A stretch of 64,000 bases of DNA. Source: Alkalinema sp. CACIAM 70d (lineage in GTDB: Bacteria > Cyanobacteriota > Cyanobacteriia > Leptolyngbyales > Leptolyngbyaceae). The notes below the pieces were generated by a model. The model was not told the DNA's origin, ran no database searches, and worked only from the letters and a program-made list of their open reading frames with translations. Shown here in pieces: positions 19,343 through 27,614 of this stretch. A program made the position numbers and the translations under genes. The stretch covers positions 1-64,000 of the forward strand of contig MUGG01000018.1 in the NCBI GenBank assembly GCA_002148405.1, given 5' to 3'. Each line of letters opens with the position of its first letter. Position 1 is the stretch's first letter.

Positions 19343-20266
19343 TTATTTCAGCGACTCGACCGAGGCGTCTTCCCAAACCATTGGAGACCAATGGGGAGAC
19401 GAAAACCGGGTCAAATCCATCACATTGCGTTCGATCGTGGCACAGAAGTTTTCTAAGGGCAGGTCATTGGCATCCTTGCCAAAGGGATTTTCAATTTCGA
19501 GCCCAATTTCTTCAATCCCCAGCAGCGTAAAACTGATGATGATGACCACTGGAGCCACTAGCCAGCCCAAGTCTTTGACCATCTGGAACGGTAGCACCAG
19601 ACAGTAAATCAAGAGGAGCTGCTTCAGGTGAATCGCATAGGCCAGAGGCATGGGAGTTTTTAGGATGCGTTCACACCCGCTCAGTGCCCCTACCAAATTA
19701 TCGAGGTGCCCCGTCATCACATTCAGGCGATGCTCATTCAGGTGGCCCTTTTGATATTGGGTCTGGAGGTAGCCACCTAGCCAAAAGGTAATTTCCAGGG
19801 GCACATTGTCACTACTGCCCATCATTTCCAGTTGTTCCTGCAAGAGATAGGGCGCTAAGGCCATTCCCATAGGTTCTTGGCGCAGGTGTTGCCGAGTGGC
19901 GATCGCGAAGGCCGGTAGGAGCTGGAGCGCGGCAATTTTTTCCTGGCGATCGACCTTACTATGCTCCTCTACACCCACCCAAATGTGGCGAGCTAGGTTA
20001 CGGGTACTGATGATGATCGTTCCCCAGCACTTGCGGCCTTCCCAGAAGCGATCGTAGGCGGTATTTGTCCGAAAAACGAGGAGTAACCCTAGCACAATGC
20101 TGGGAATCAGGCTGTCTCTCAAGGGGAGTGCAATGGGTTTAAAGTCCTGATAAATCCAGGCAACCATCAAAGCCACGAATCCACACAGCAGCGATCGGGG
20201 CAACACCAACGGCAACACCGATCCGCGCCATTGAAAAACAACTTTAAACCAGCGCTTGTTGGACAT
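19343..20266 (-). CDS. Bestrophin-family membrane channel protein
   Basis: 307 residues. Bestrophins are pentameric anion channels; cyanobacterial and plastid members have been linked to ion or bicarbonate movement across thylakoid-type membranes (family knowledge). The N-terminus shows the signature run VLGLLLVFRTNTAYDRFWEGRKCWG (about residues 58-82), where the FRTNTAYDRFWEGR block is diagnostic, and the C-terminal half has two further hydrophobic segments (LLLIYCLVLPF, VAPVVIIISFTLLGIEEIG) and the ENPFG motif followed by acidic residues that form the calcium clasp in animal homologues. Ion specificity is unknown. Confidence 0.93.
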   Translation of the reverse strand: MSNKRWFKVVFQWRGSVLPLVLPRSLLCGFVALMVAWIYQDFKPIALPLRDSLIPSIVLGLLLVFRTNTAYDRFWEGRKCWGTIIISTRNLARHIWVGVEEHSKVDRQEKIAALQLLPAFAIATRQHLRQEPMGMALAPYLLQEQLEMMGSSDNVPLEITFWLGGYLQTQYQKGHLNEHRLNVMTGHLDNLVGALSGCERILKTPMPLAYAIHLKQLLLIYCLVLPFQMVKDLGWLVAPVVIIISFTLLGIEEIGLEIENPFGKDANDLPLENFCATIERNVMDLTRFSSPHWSPMVWEDASVESLK

Positions 20267-20321
20267 AAGCAGTATTCAGGGGAAACAAAACGGACTCAAG
20301 GCAAATAACTATCGCTTGTAA

Positions 20322-20756
20322 CTAGCGCCGCACCTTTCCAGTAAAGCCAGCGGCTTTGAACTGTTCCAACTTAAGAGGCTCGGGTTGACTTTCTGGCACA
20401 GAGACGCGAATCTCGAACTCACTAATTCCCGGCGGAAATTCATCGACCGATCCCAAACGGGCACGGTTGCGCAGGATTGCATCGCCATTGGCATCATAAA
20501 TGCGACCGAAGACATCCGCGTTGACAACCGTTTTGCCAGAGGTGTTGTTGGCCTTGCCTGTGATGATGAAGCAGTTGGCGGGGCGTGCCACTCCGCCACT
20601 CGTGATGGCTCCTTCTGACTGATCCGGCGGGCAGACATGGTAGGTCAAATCGGATAGCGCCACCTGGGTCAAGGCCCAGGCACTGGGAGCAACGAAGGTT
20701 AAGAGGCCCCAAAATAGTAAGGCACAACCCGCAATGAGCAGCGATCGCAGTTTCAT
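20322..20756 (-). CDS. Exported protein with FxLYD-like domain
   Basis: 144 residues from ATG 20756, which has a strong Shine-Dalgarno (GGAGAGGGAG); a longer frame to 20834 has none. Signal peptide: SLLIAGCALLFWGLLTFVAPSAWA, cleavage near residue 29. The mature part reads like an FxLYD immunoglobulin-like fold: TGKANNTSGKTVVNADVFGRIYDANGDAIL and EFEIRVSVPE. Two Cys (HVCPP, ANCFI) may form a disulfide. Such domains occur in periplasmic or membrane-associated ligand-binding proteins. It is transcribed toward the bestrophin gene, 55 bp away, so the two may be co-transcribed. Confidence 0.75.
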   Translation of the reverse strand: MKLRSLLIAGCALLFWGLLTFVAPSAWALTQVALSDLTYHVCPPDQSEGAITSGGVARPANCFIITGKANNTSGKTVVNADVFGRIYDANGDAILRNRARLGSVDEFPPGISEFEIRVSVPESQPEPLKLEQFKAAGFTGKVRR

Positions 20757-21095
20757 ATATCTCCCTCTCCAATGAAACCCAACGATGTAATCTAGAAACG
20801 ATGTCACAGGGAAATGTGATGAGAGCAACAGCAAGATTCCCCATTGGGATCAAGGCTAGAACTCATCGCAATCTCTTGCAATCCGGTGTTAGCGGAGACT
20901 TCAGGCAAGTTCATCCTAAGCTTACCCTGAAACAAGAAGGATGCAGAGGATTGACTCGGGCGGCGACGCCTAGGACAGGCCCTAACCCGTCCGATTAGCC
21001 GTCCCAGTAGGCATCACGCCGTTTCGATTCCTTTCTACTGCGATCCATTCACTGGTTACGATGAGAAACAAAATATTGAGAGCATTGGTGACGCC

Positions 21096-22535
21096 ATGGG
21101 TACTGGGATAAATTTTGGAACAAATCCCCCAATTAAGTTTGGGACGGATGGCTGGCGCGGCATTATTGCTGACGATTTCACCTTCAGCAATGTCTGTAAA
21201 GTGACCCGTGCGATCGCAACCTATTTGGAAAAGGCTTACTCGAAGGATCGACCCGTTCTGGTTTGCTATGATCCCCGGTTTTTGGCCGATCAGTTTGCCT
21301 ACACTTCGGCAAATGTACTGGCGGATCTGGGTTGGACGGTAAAAATTGTCGATCGCGATTGCCCAACGCCGGTCATTGCCTACAACGCCAAGCACCTCAA
21401 CTCGGCGGGAGCCTTGATGTTTACCGCTAGCCACAACCCAGCGCCCTACTGCGGTATCAAGTACATCCCCGACTACGCAGGCCCAGCGACGACGGACATT
21501 ACCGACACGATCGTTGCAGCGTTAGACACTGCCTCCGATGCACCTCCCACGGGCAAAAATAGCGGCCAAATTTCGACCTTTGACCCCAAACCGGATTACC
21601 TGGCCTTCCTGTACTCGATTCTCGATGTAGAACGGATCCGGAGTGCCAAACTAAAGGTGAAGTACGATGCCCTCTACTCCACCTCGCGGGGCTATTTGGA
21701 TGAAGTCCTGCAACACTGCGGCTGTGATGTGGAGTCCTTCCATACCCATCGCGATGTGCTATTCGGGGGTGGTATGCCGGAACCCAAGCCGGAACTGCTG
21801 GGCGAACTCATAGCCGCCGTCAAGCAAGACCAAGCGGACTTAGGCTTAGCGACGGATGGTGACAGCGATCGCTTTGGTGTGATTGACGAGCAGGGCAATT
21901 ACCTAACGCCGAATACGATTTTGCTGCTGCTGGCTCGCCACTTGATGAAAAACAAGGGCAAAAAAGGCGCGATCGTGCGAACTGTCGCCACCACCCACCT
22001 CTTGGATAACTTAGCCAACAAGTACGGTTTGGAATTGATCGAAACCGCAGTGGGCTTTAAGTATGTGGGTCAGCAAATGCGGGAAACCACCGTTCTGATC
22101 GGTGGGGAAGAGTCCGGCGGGTTGAGTGTGATCGGCCACATTCCTGAAAAGGATGGCATTCTGGCAGACATGCTGGTGGCGGAAGCGATCGCCTACGAAG
22201 GCAAAGCCCTTAGCCAACTGGTGGCTGAAGCGATCGCTGATGCCGATGGCCCTTTGTACAACAACCGTCTGGATCTGCACTTGACCAATGAGCACAAGGA
22301 AGCTGTGCTGAAAGCCTTCACAGCCAATCCCCCTAGTGAAGTGGCTGGCGTTGCAGTGAAGGAAGTTGGTCGCAAAGATGGCATCAAGCTTTACCTGTCT
22401 GAAGGTAGTTGGGTACTGCTACGGCCCTCCGGAACCGAGCCACTGATTCGGGTGTATCTGGAAACCAACAGTGCCGAAAAGCTGACGCAAATGGGCCAAT
22501 TTATGGAAAATCTGATCCATCAGATCAAGCCTTAA
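21096..22535 (+). CDS. Phosphoglucomutase/phosphomannomutase family protein
   Basis: 479 residues. Alpha-D-phosphohexomutase superfamily: moves phosphate between C1 and C6 of hexose phosphates. It has the N-terminal signature KFGTDGWRGIIADDF, active-site phosphoserine in TASHNP (Ser about 112), the metal-binding loop DGDSDR (about 254-259), the sugar-binding GEESGG (about 337) and the phosphate-binding RPSGTEPLIRVY near 447. All catalytic elements are intact. Sugar specificity (glucose versus mannose) cannot be decided. It is followed by degenerate short repeats and a strong hairpin. Confidence 0.94.
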   Translation: MGTGINFGTNPPIKFGTDGWRGIIADDFTFSNVCKVTRAIATYLEKAYSKDRPVLVCYDPRFLADQFAYTSANVLADLGWTVKIVDRDCPTPVIAYNAKHLNSAGALMFTASHNPAPYCGIKYIPDYAGPATTDITDTIVAALDTASDAPPTGKNSGQISTFDPKPDYLAFLYSILDVERIRSAKLKVKYDALYSTSRGYLDEVLQHCGCDVESFHTHRDVLFGGGMPEPKPELLGELIAAVKQDQADLGLATDGDSDRFGVIDEQGNYLTPNTILLLLARHLMKNKGKKGAIVRTVATTHLLDNLANKYGLELIETAVGFKYVGQQMRETTVLIGGEESGGLSVIGHIPEKDGILADMLVAEAIAYEGKALSQLVAEAIADADGPLYNNRLDLHLTNEHKEAVLKAFTANPPSEVAGVAVKEVGRKDGIKLYLSEGSWVLLRPSGTEPLIRVYLETNSAEKLTQMGQFMENLIHQIKP

Positions 22536-22541
22536 ACCAGG

Positions 22542-22602
22542 TCTTGGCCAGTTTATTCTTGGCTAATCCTAGTTCTTGGCTAGTCTATTCTTAGTTAGTT
22601 CA
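22542..22602. repeat. Degenerate 15-17-bp tandem repeat, 4 copies
   Basis: Four successive units begin TCTTGG(C/T)(C/T)A or TCTTAGTTAG (TCTTGGCCAGTTTAT, TCTTGGCTAATCCTAGT, TCTTGGCTAGTCTAT, TCTTAGTTAGTTCAT), starting six bases after the mutase stop codon. Confidence 0.75.
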
Positions 22603-22635
22603 TTGTCGGTAAACCTATCTATCGCCTAGGATACG

Positions 22636-22660
22636 AGGGACGTTCAGATTGAGCGTCCCT
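22636..22660 (+). terminator. Strong hairpin, probable terminator of the hexomutase gene
   Basis: AGGGACG-T-TCA / TGA-G-CGTCCCT forms a GC-rich stem with a three-base loop, about 100 bp after the hexomutase stop. There is no T-tract, so it may act in a factor-dependent way or only stabilise the 3' end. Confidence 0.5.
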
Positions 22661-22713
22661 TCGCTGTGATTGTGACCAATGCTGTTGCCGTTTTTTATGG
22701 TCAGAGGAAATCG

Positions 22714-22989
22714 ATGAAACCCACCATGCGACAAACCATAACTGCACTCCTCAGCACGATCGTGGCCCTGTGGACGATCGTCATTGCGGTGATTGCCTTA
22801 CAAAACGCTGAACCCGTTTCCCTAAAGTTTTTAGGGTTGGAATCGATCCAAATGCCCTTTGGATTTGTCTTTGCGCTCATGGTGGCGATCGGCATGGTGG
22901 GCACAGCTTTGCTCTGGCCTTGGTGGATCAGTGGACCATGGCTGCCAAAATCCTGGAATGCTACCAAAAAATCCCGGCGGTTTCCCTAG
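22714..22989 (+). CDS. LapA-domain (DUF1049) small membrane protein
   Basis: 91 residues from ATG 22714, preceded by AGAGGAAA; the frame opens further upstream to 22666 without a ribosome-binding site. Two hydrophobic segments (ITALLSTIVALWTIVIAVIAL and FGFVFALMVAIGMVGTALLWPWW) are separated by a short strand-like stretch with QNAEPVSLKFLG, the hallmark of the lipopolysaccharide assembly protein A domain. The C-terminus is short and basic. Its role in cyanobacteria is not defined. Confidence 0.8.
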   Translation: MKPTMRQTITALLSTIVALWTIVIAVIALQNAEPVSLKFLGLESIQMPFGFVFALMVAIGMVGTALLWPWWISGPWLPKSWNATKKSRRFP

Positions 22990-23134
22990 GTTCTAGCCGT
23001 TTTTCCCAGGGCGATCGCGTCATACCAACGACATCAATCTAAAACGAGTCTGACAAACTCAAGCCCTATAGTGATGCGCAAACCAATGAAAGGCGGCAAG
23101 GGGACTCGGTGCTTTCCTACGACTTTCGGTGGGA

Positions 23135-24208
23135 ATGACCTTGAACTTCCCTGTAGCAAACTCCGTGCCATTACCAATGTTTATGCATCTCAAGCCCATC
23201 TTGATTGGAGCCACCACCGCAGTGCTGAGTGTGATGGGTGTGGGGAGTTGGTATGTCTTTATCGCCGGAGCCCCTCAATTGGATCCTCCAGCCGCAGAGG
23301 TGAACACCAATCTGACCTTCAAGGTTGAGTCTGTCATGAGTCGATCGCTCGGCCAATTACGGAAGTATGGTGTTGTTTTACCACCGGGCTATGATTCCAA
23401 GCAAAAAACGGCCTACCCCGTCATCATCTTGCTCCACGGCGGCCACGGAACGGAACGGGACTACGAAGATAAAGCTCGTTTAACCTCAGTTCTACATGAT
23501 CTATATAGCCAGAAGAAACTGCCTCCGTCGATCGTCATAACGCCCGATGGCAACGATTTGCGGGGCAGTAGTGCGCTATGGGATCCGCAATATATTGATG
23601 GCAAACACGGCAAAGTTGCCACATTTCTGGGCCAGGAATTGGTTCATATCGTGCAATCCCGCTATCACACGCTGAAAGATTCGCAGTTCTGGGCGATCGG
23701 AGGATTATCCTCCGGGGGATGGGGCGCATTGAATATTGGGCTGCATTACCCGCAGCAATTTCGCACGCTGTTTAGCCACACGGGCTACTTCGTTGATAAA
23801 AGTGGCCCGAACAACAGCCCCCAGAAGTTCATCCAAACCCTCCCTGAAGACCTCCGTTCCCAACTTAAGATTTACCTAGATGCAGGAGAAAGTGACCATA
23901 AGTATTTGGAAGCAACCCGATCGTTTCACGAAACTCTTGATCAACTAAGAATCGACAACACCTTTAATGTTTTTCCCGGTGGCCATGGCATTGTCGGGCC
24001 AGATGTGGGTTGGAACTATTGGCACAAGCACCTGATAGATTCTCTGAGCTTCGTTGGGCAACAGTTCAAGACAGCATTAGCCGAAAAAGCAGTCTCGCCC
24101 GTTACGCCTGCTGCTTCAACGCCCCCTGTACCATCTAAGTCCCCTTCCCCATCTAAAAAGTCCGCCAATCTTTCTAACCATGCCGAAATCACTGCGCTCC
24201 ATCGTTAA
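23135..24208 (+). CDS. Putative esterase (Esterase_D/antigen 85-like fold), membrane-anchored or exported
   Basis: 357 residues from ATG 23135; other candidate starts are GTG 23129 and ATGs at 23177 and 23183, just before the hydrophobic stretch PILIGATTAVLSVMGVGSWYVFI, so a signal anchor is present in all versions. The hydrolase domain has the oxyanion loop ILLHGGHGTERDYE, the nucleophile elbow GLSSGGWGA, an acid in LDAGESDHKY and the His in GGHGIVG. The tail is Pro/Ser/Lys-rich. The last 29 bp overlap the following MprF-like gene, which points to coupled translation. By analogy with aminoacyl-lipid hydrolases encoded beside MprF/LpiA enzymes, it may act on modified lipids (inference). Confidence 0.8.
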   Translation: MTLNFPVANSVPLPMFMHLKPILIGATTAVLSVMGVGSWYVFIAGAPQLDPPAAEVNTNLTFKVESVMSRSLGQLRKYGVVLPPGYDSKQKTAYPVIILLHGGHGTERDYEDKARLTSVLHDLYSQKKLPPSIVITPDGNDLRGSSALWDPQYIDGKHGKVATFLGQELVHIVQSRYHTLKDSQFWAIGGLSSGGWGALNIGLHYPQQFRTLFSHTGYFVDKSGPNNSPQKFIQTLPEDLRSQLKIYLDAGESDHKYLEATRSFHETLDQLRIDNTFNVFPGGHGIVGPDVGWNYWHKHLIDSLSFVGQQFKTALAEKAVSPVTPAASTPPVPSKSPSPSKKSANLSNHAEITALHR

Positions 24209-25892
24209 GCTAGCCCGAACACACTCGTTGGGCCTATGGACAGCAGCTGGGCTCACCAGTGCGATGGGGATCGTTAATCTGTTATCGGCAATTTACCCCA
24301 GTCTGCCCGATCGGCGAGGACTATTAGAGGCTTTTTTTCCGTTTTACCTACGATCGGGAAGTCGGATTTTTGCTGCTTTAGCGGGGTTTATGTTGCTGAC
24401 CCTAGCAGCGAATCTACTGCGGCGTAAACGATTGGCCTGGGGACTGACGATCGGTTTTCTGATGATTTCTATCGTGAGTCACCTAATCAAGGGGCTAGAT
24501 TTTGAAGAATGCATTCTAGCAATGGTGCTATTGGTGCAATTAGTCGCGATGCGATCGAGCTTTACAGCACAGTCCGATCGCCCCTCGATCGCCCAAGGCA
24601 TCCGCATCCTACTACTATCGCTGCTGTTCACTCTGGCCTACGGGACGGTGGGATTTTATGTGTTGGATGGTCACTTTAAGATCAATGATCAACCTACGAA
24701 TTTTGGCTGGATCCAGGCAATTCTACAAACCCTGGCTATGTTTTTGACTGAGGATAATGCAGGACTTCAGCCAACGGGTCGCTATGCTGAGCATTTTGCT
24801 AATTCGATCTATGTGATTGGTGCAGGCACTCTAGGCTATGCCTTTTTGATGCTCTTGCGTCCCGTCTTACTGAAAGCAAATCCAGCCTTAGCTCAGGAAA
24901 GACACCGGGCTCGACAGATCATTGATGCCCATGGTCAAACGTCCTTAGCAAGGCTCGCACTTCTACCGGACAAAGCCTATTATTTCAGTCCCACTGGACA
25001 AAGTGTGATTGCCTACGTGCCCAAGGGCCATGCCGCGATCGCCCTAGGGGATCCGATCGGTCCAGAAGCCGATCGGGAGGAAACTATCCTCAGTTTTTGG
25101 GAATTTTGTCGGCGTAATGATTGGTTTCCCGTCTTTTACGAAGTGTTACCGCAACAGTTACCGCTCTACCAGCGCCTAGGCTTGCAATCTCTACAAATTG
25201 GGGAAGAGGCAATCGTCCATTTACCGACCTTTAGCCTCAGCGGCAAAGCCAACCAAAATTTACGCACGGCGGTTAATCGGCTGACTAAAACAGGGCACCG
25301 CTTTGCCATTTATGAACCACCGATCGCCGATAGCTTGCTGCAACAGCTTAAGGTCGTGAGCGATGAGTGGTTACGCCATAAAAATGGCTCGGAAAAACGC
25401 TTCTCGATCGCTTGGTTTGACGTGGAACACCTGCGTCCCTGCTATATCGGTACGGTTTACAGCCGCAACGGAGAAATTATCGCTTTTGTCAATTTACTGT
25501 CCGGCTACCATGCCTCCGAAGTCACCGTGGATCTGATGCGCCATCGAGCTGAGGTGGAAAATGGCACAATGGAGTTTCTGTTCGTTTCTTTAATTCAGCA
25601 TTTTCAGCAATTGGGCTATCAGGGCTTTAGTTTTAGCCTTTCCCCCTTGGCAGGTGTGGGCCAATCCCAGCAATCTCGACAGCTTGAAAAGGGGCTGAAT
25701 TACTTTTTTGAGCACCTGAATCAGTTTTACAACTTCAAAGGCTTACACCAATTCAAGGACAAGTTTCGGCCTGATTGGAAGCCCCGGTACTTAATTTACC
25801 CTAGTCGAAGGCTATTACCCGAAATTGCTGTAGGACTGGTGCGGGTGGATTCCGGCGATCGGCTATTGGATTATTTCAAACCGGGCACCTAA
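24180..25892 (+). CDS. MprF-like protein: membrane domain plus phosphatidylglycerol lysyltransferase C-terminal (DUF2156) domain
   Basis: 570 residues. The N-terminal part has about six hydrophobic segments (20-45, 62-82, 88-105, 110-125, 140-160, 205-225). The cytosolic C-terminal domain (about 240-555) has the double GNAT-like fold of aminoacyl-phosphatidylglycerol synthases: AIALGDPIGPEAD, NQNLRTAVNRL, GTVYSRNGEIIAFVNL, TVDLMRHR and the final FKDKFRPDWKPRYLIYP. MprF-type enzymes move an amino acid from tRNA to phosphatidylglycerol and lower envelope negative charge. The protein is shorter than full MprF (about 840), so the flippase part is reduced. Transferred amino acid unknown. Confidence 0.87.
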   Translation: MPKSLRSIVKLARTHSLGLWTAAGLTSAMGIVNLLSAIYPSLPDRRGLLEAFFPFYLRSGSRIFAALAGFMLLTLAANLLRRKRLAWGLTIGFLMISIVSHLIKGLDFEECILAMVLLVQLVAMRSSFTAQSDRPSIAQGIRILLLSLLFTLAYGTVGFYVLDGHFKINDQPTNFGWIQAILQTLAMFLTEDNAGLQPTGRYAEHFANSIYVIGAGTLGYAFLMLLRPVLLKANPALAQERHRARQIIDAHGQTSLARLALLPDKAYYFSPTGQSVIAYVPKGHAAIALGDPIGPEADREETILSFWEFCRRNDWFPVFYEVLPQQLPLYQRLGLQSLQIGEEAIVHLPTFSLSGKANQNLRTAVNRLTKTGHRFAIYEPPIADSLLQQLKVVSDEWLRHKNGSEKRFSIAWFDVEHLRPCYIGTVYSRNGEIIAFVNLLSGYHASEVTVDLMRHRAEVENGTMEFLFVSLIQHFQQLGYQGFSFSLSPLAGVGQSQQSRQLEKGLNYFFEHLNQFYNFKGLHQFKDKFRPDWKPRYLIYPSRRLLPEIAVGLVRVDSGDRLLDYFKPGT

Positions 25893-25935
25893 GTTTTTAC
25901 TCCAACAGTTTCTGCTCAAAAAGTTTTTACTCCAA
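25891..25935. repeat. 15-bp direct repeat, 30-bp period, at the mprF-like stop codon
   Basis: AAGTTTTTACTCCAA occurs at 25891-25905 and again at 25921-25935. The first copy starts inside the TAA stop codon. Confidence 0.85.
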
Positions 25936-26115
25936 ATTTCTAGCCCGGTTAAGCAGTCTTTAGCTCAGTTAAGAAATCAAGCGTTTCATGAACTTTTACA
26001 TTACTGATTAAACTTTCTTTTCAAGCCCCTAAACATTGATTGCAAACCTCCATGATCCCCTCAAAAATCTGATAACTTCTCATAATCAAACCTATCCAGA
26101 TTAAGGATGACAACT

Positions 26116-26214
26116 ATGCAATCTCCCCGCAAGCACCTGGGTCAGTCGATCGGATTAGGCGTTTTATTGGCGATGGCGAGTGTGGGTGTGTTGTGGACGG
26201 TTGCATCTTTTTAA
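26116..26214 (+). CDS. Small single-pass membrane peptide (32 aa)
   Basis: ATG 26116 has AAGGA eight bases upstream; an in-frame ATG at 26107 has no spacing from that site, so the second is chosen. The peptide has a basic start (MQSPRKHLGQ) and one hydrophobic helix (SIGLGVLLAMASVGVLWTVA) ending SF, typical of small membrane subunits or regulators. A near-perfect intrinsic terminator follows 94 bp later, which supports an independent short transcript. It is too short for family assignment. Confidence 0.55.
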   Translation: MQSPRKHLGQSIGLGVLLAMASVGVLWTVASF

Positions 26215-26307
26215 TCCAAACTGTCACTCACAAGGCTCTGTGTTCTTCGAAATGCCCCTTGAAGGCATACCTTTCTGCAACATGTCTGCGTGGAACTCTC
26301 AAATTAC

Positions 26308-26340
26308 AAAGGCAAGGACTAAGATGTTCCTTGCCTTTTT
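26308..26340 (+). terminator. Intrinsic terminator after the 32-aa membrane peptide
   Basis: AAAGGCAAGGA and TCCTTGCCTTT form a perfect 11-bp stem around a 9-base loop, ending in a T-tract (TTTTT). It suits the plus-strand transcript that covers the small peptide. Confidence 0.88.
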
Positions 26341-26509
26341 CTGCAACAAATTTTAGCTAGGTTTGCTTGATCAAAACGGACTCAAGCGGAATTTTAAAAT
26401 CTGAAAGGGCCTGAAGCACCCAAGCCTATTTCTTTTATGGCTCACACTTTTGTGTCTAGCCCTTAATTAGGTGGCTTATTGAGTCTTTGTTGGAACCCTA
26501 AACTGCCTA

Positions 26510-26537
26510 TAATTTAGGGCCAGTAATTTAAGGCCAG
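26510..26537. repeat. 14-bp tandem duplication
   Basis: TAATTTAGGGCCAG is followed directly by TAATTTAAGGCCAG; one mismatch. Confidence 0.85.
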
Positions 26538-26619
26538 CTAGATTAGGCATGACTGACTTGGTAGAACCGCCTAACGATGATCCCTGACTTTACGCTCTAA
26601 ATCTGACCCAGTCACCCAA

Positions 26620-26657
26620 ATTTAAATCGCTATCAATAATTTAAATCGCTACCAATC
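26620..26657. repeat. 19-bp tandem duplication
   Basis: Two adjacent copies begin ATTTAAATCGCTA; they differ at two positions. Located downstream of the PHP gene stop. Confidence 0.85.
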
Positions 26658-26676
26658 CTTGGCCTCTAACTCATCC

Positions 26677-27390
26677 CTAAACTCGTTGAGTTAAGCTCAA
26701 TCCATGGGAATCAGTCCCGCAGGTATTTAAAAGATGGTACTGATTACTCAACTGTCGCACTTGTTGCGATTCTTCAGGACTAGGTTTCCAAGGTTTAGGA
26801 TTTCCATAGGCATAGTACGTTTCTACACCATCGATCCCCACTTTGACCGCAGCCAGAATTAACTCCTCATGGGAGCGCCGATAGCGAGCTGGGTGGGCCA
26901 ACACAGCAACTCCGCCACTTTGGTGAATGGCTGAAATCACATGATGGGCCTCTGCGTCTTCTCCTCGAGGGGCTGTTCCCGTCAAATAATCAGCGATCGC
27001 GGCGTGGAAGGGGTCAAAGGCATACCCCAAGATATGAACTTCCACATCCAACAGACGGGAAGTAATTTCCGTGCCTGTCCAGAGATGGGGGGTGATTTTC
27101 CCCGTATTATTCGGCTGCTGCTGCCACTCTTCAAAAAAGCGCTTGGCGGCATAGAATCCAGAAATTTGGTGGTGATCGGTAATCGCAAAACCTGCTAACC
27201 CAATCTCGAGAGCTTGTTCAGCCAAAATATCTGGCCGAAGTTGCCCATCGGAGTGGGTCGTATGCATGTGGAAATTGTAGGTATAGGGACAACTATCAGC
27301 GTTAACTGAAGCGAAGACTTGACGAAGGGCTGCCAGATCCTGTGCTGCTGGCTTCTCGCTAGTCGAAGTCTGCGGAAGAACAACCGCCAT
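26677..27390 (-). CDS. PHP-domain metal-dependent phosphoesterase
   Basis: 237 residues from ATG 27390, supported by GAGG six bases upstream; a TTG four codons earlier is less likely. The metal-binding motifs of the PHP fold are present: HMHTTHSDG (about 41-49), ITDHH (about 72-76), GTEI, AVLAHPARY (about 165-173) and a C-terminal TDSHG. It matches stand-alone PHP proteins related to histidinol phosphatase and 3',5'-nucleoside bisphosphate phosphatases; the substrate is not determined. No signal peptide. Confidence 0.87.
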   Translation of the reverse strand: MAVVLPQTSTSEKPAAQDLAALRQVFASVNADSCPYTYNFHMHTTHSDGQLRPDILAEQALEIGLAGFAITDHHQISGFYAAKRFFEEWQQQPNNTGKITPHLWTGTEITSRLLDVEVHILGYAFDPFHAAIADYLTGTAPRGEDAEAHHVISAIHQSGGVAVLAHPARYRRSHEELILAAVKVGIDGVETYYAYGNPKPWKPSPEESQQVRQLSNQYHLLNTCGTDSHGLSLTQRV

Positions 27391-27614
27391 GAGGTGCCTC
27401 AAAATGGTGTGTTTGGCGTAACAACGTTACCTAACTTTACTTTAGTCTACGCTTTTACAATCGTGGCGAGATGAGCATTTTTGCTTTTCTATAGTTGTAT
27501 TTTGTTTTCACTATCAGTGCATTTATCCTAAGGAGGAATGCATCAATGCACTGAACAACGGGCTGCTCTTGGGAAGCTGGCTATCTCAGATAGTGGGTTC
27601 GATGCTGCTGGGAG

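Larger units (their letters stand above)
26215..26676. other. Intergenic region with terminator and two short repeats
   Basis: Apart from the terminator at 26308-26340 it contains a 14-bp tandem duplication (TAATTTA(G/A)GGCCAG, 26510-26537) and a 19-bp duplication (ATTTAAATCGCTA(T/C)CAAT(A/C), 26620-26657), the latter 19 bp beyond the stop of the PHP gene. No gene seen. Confidence 0.6.
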
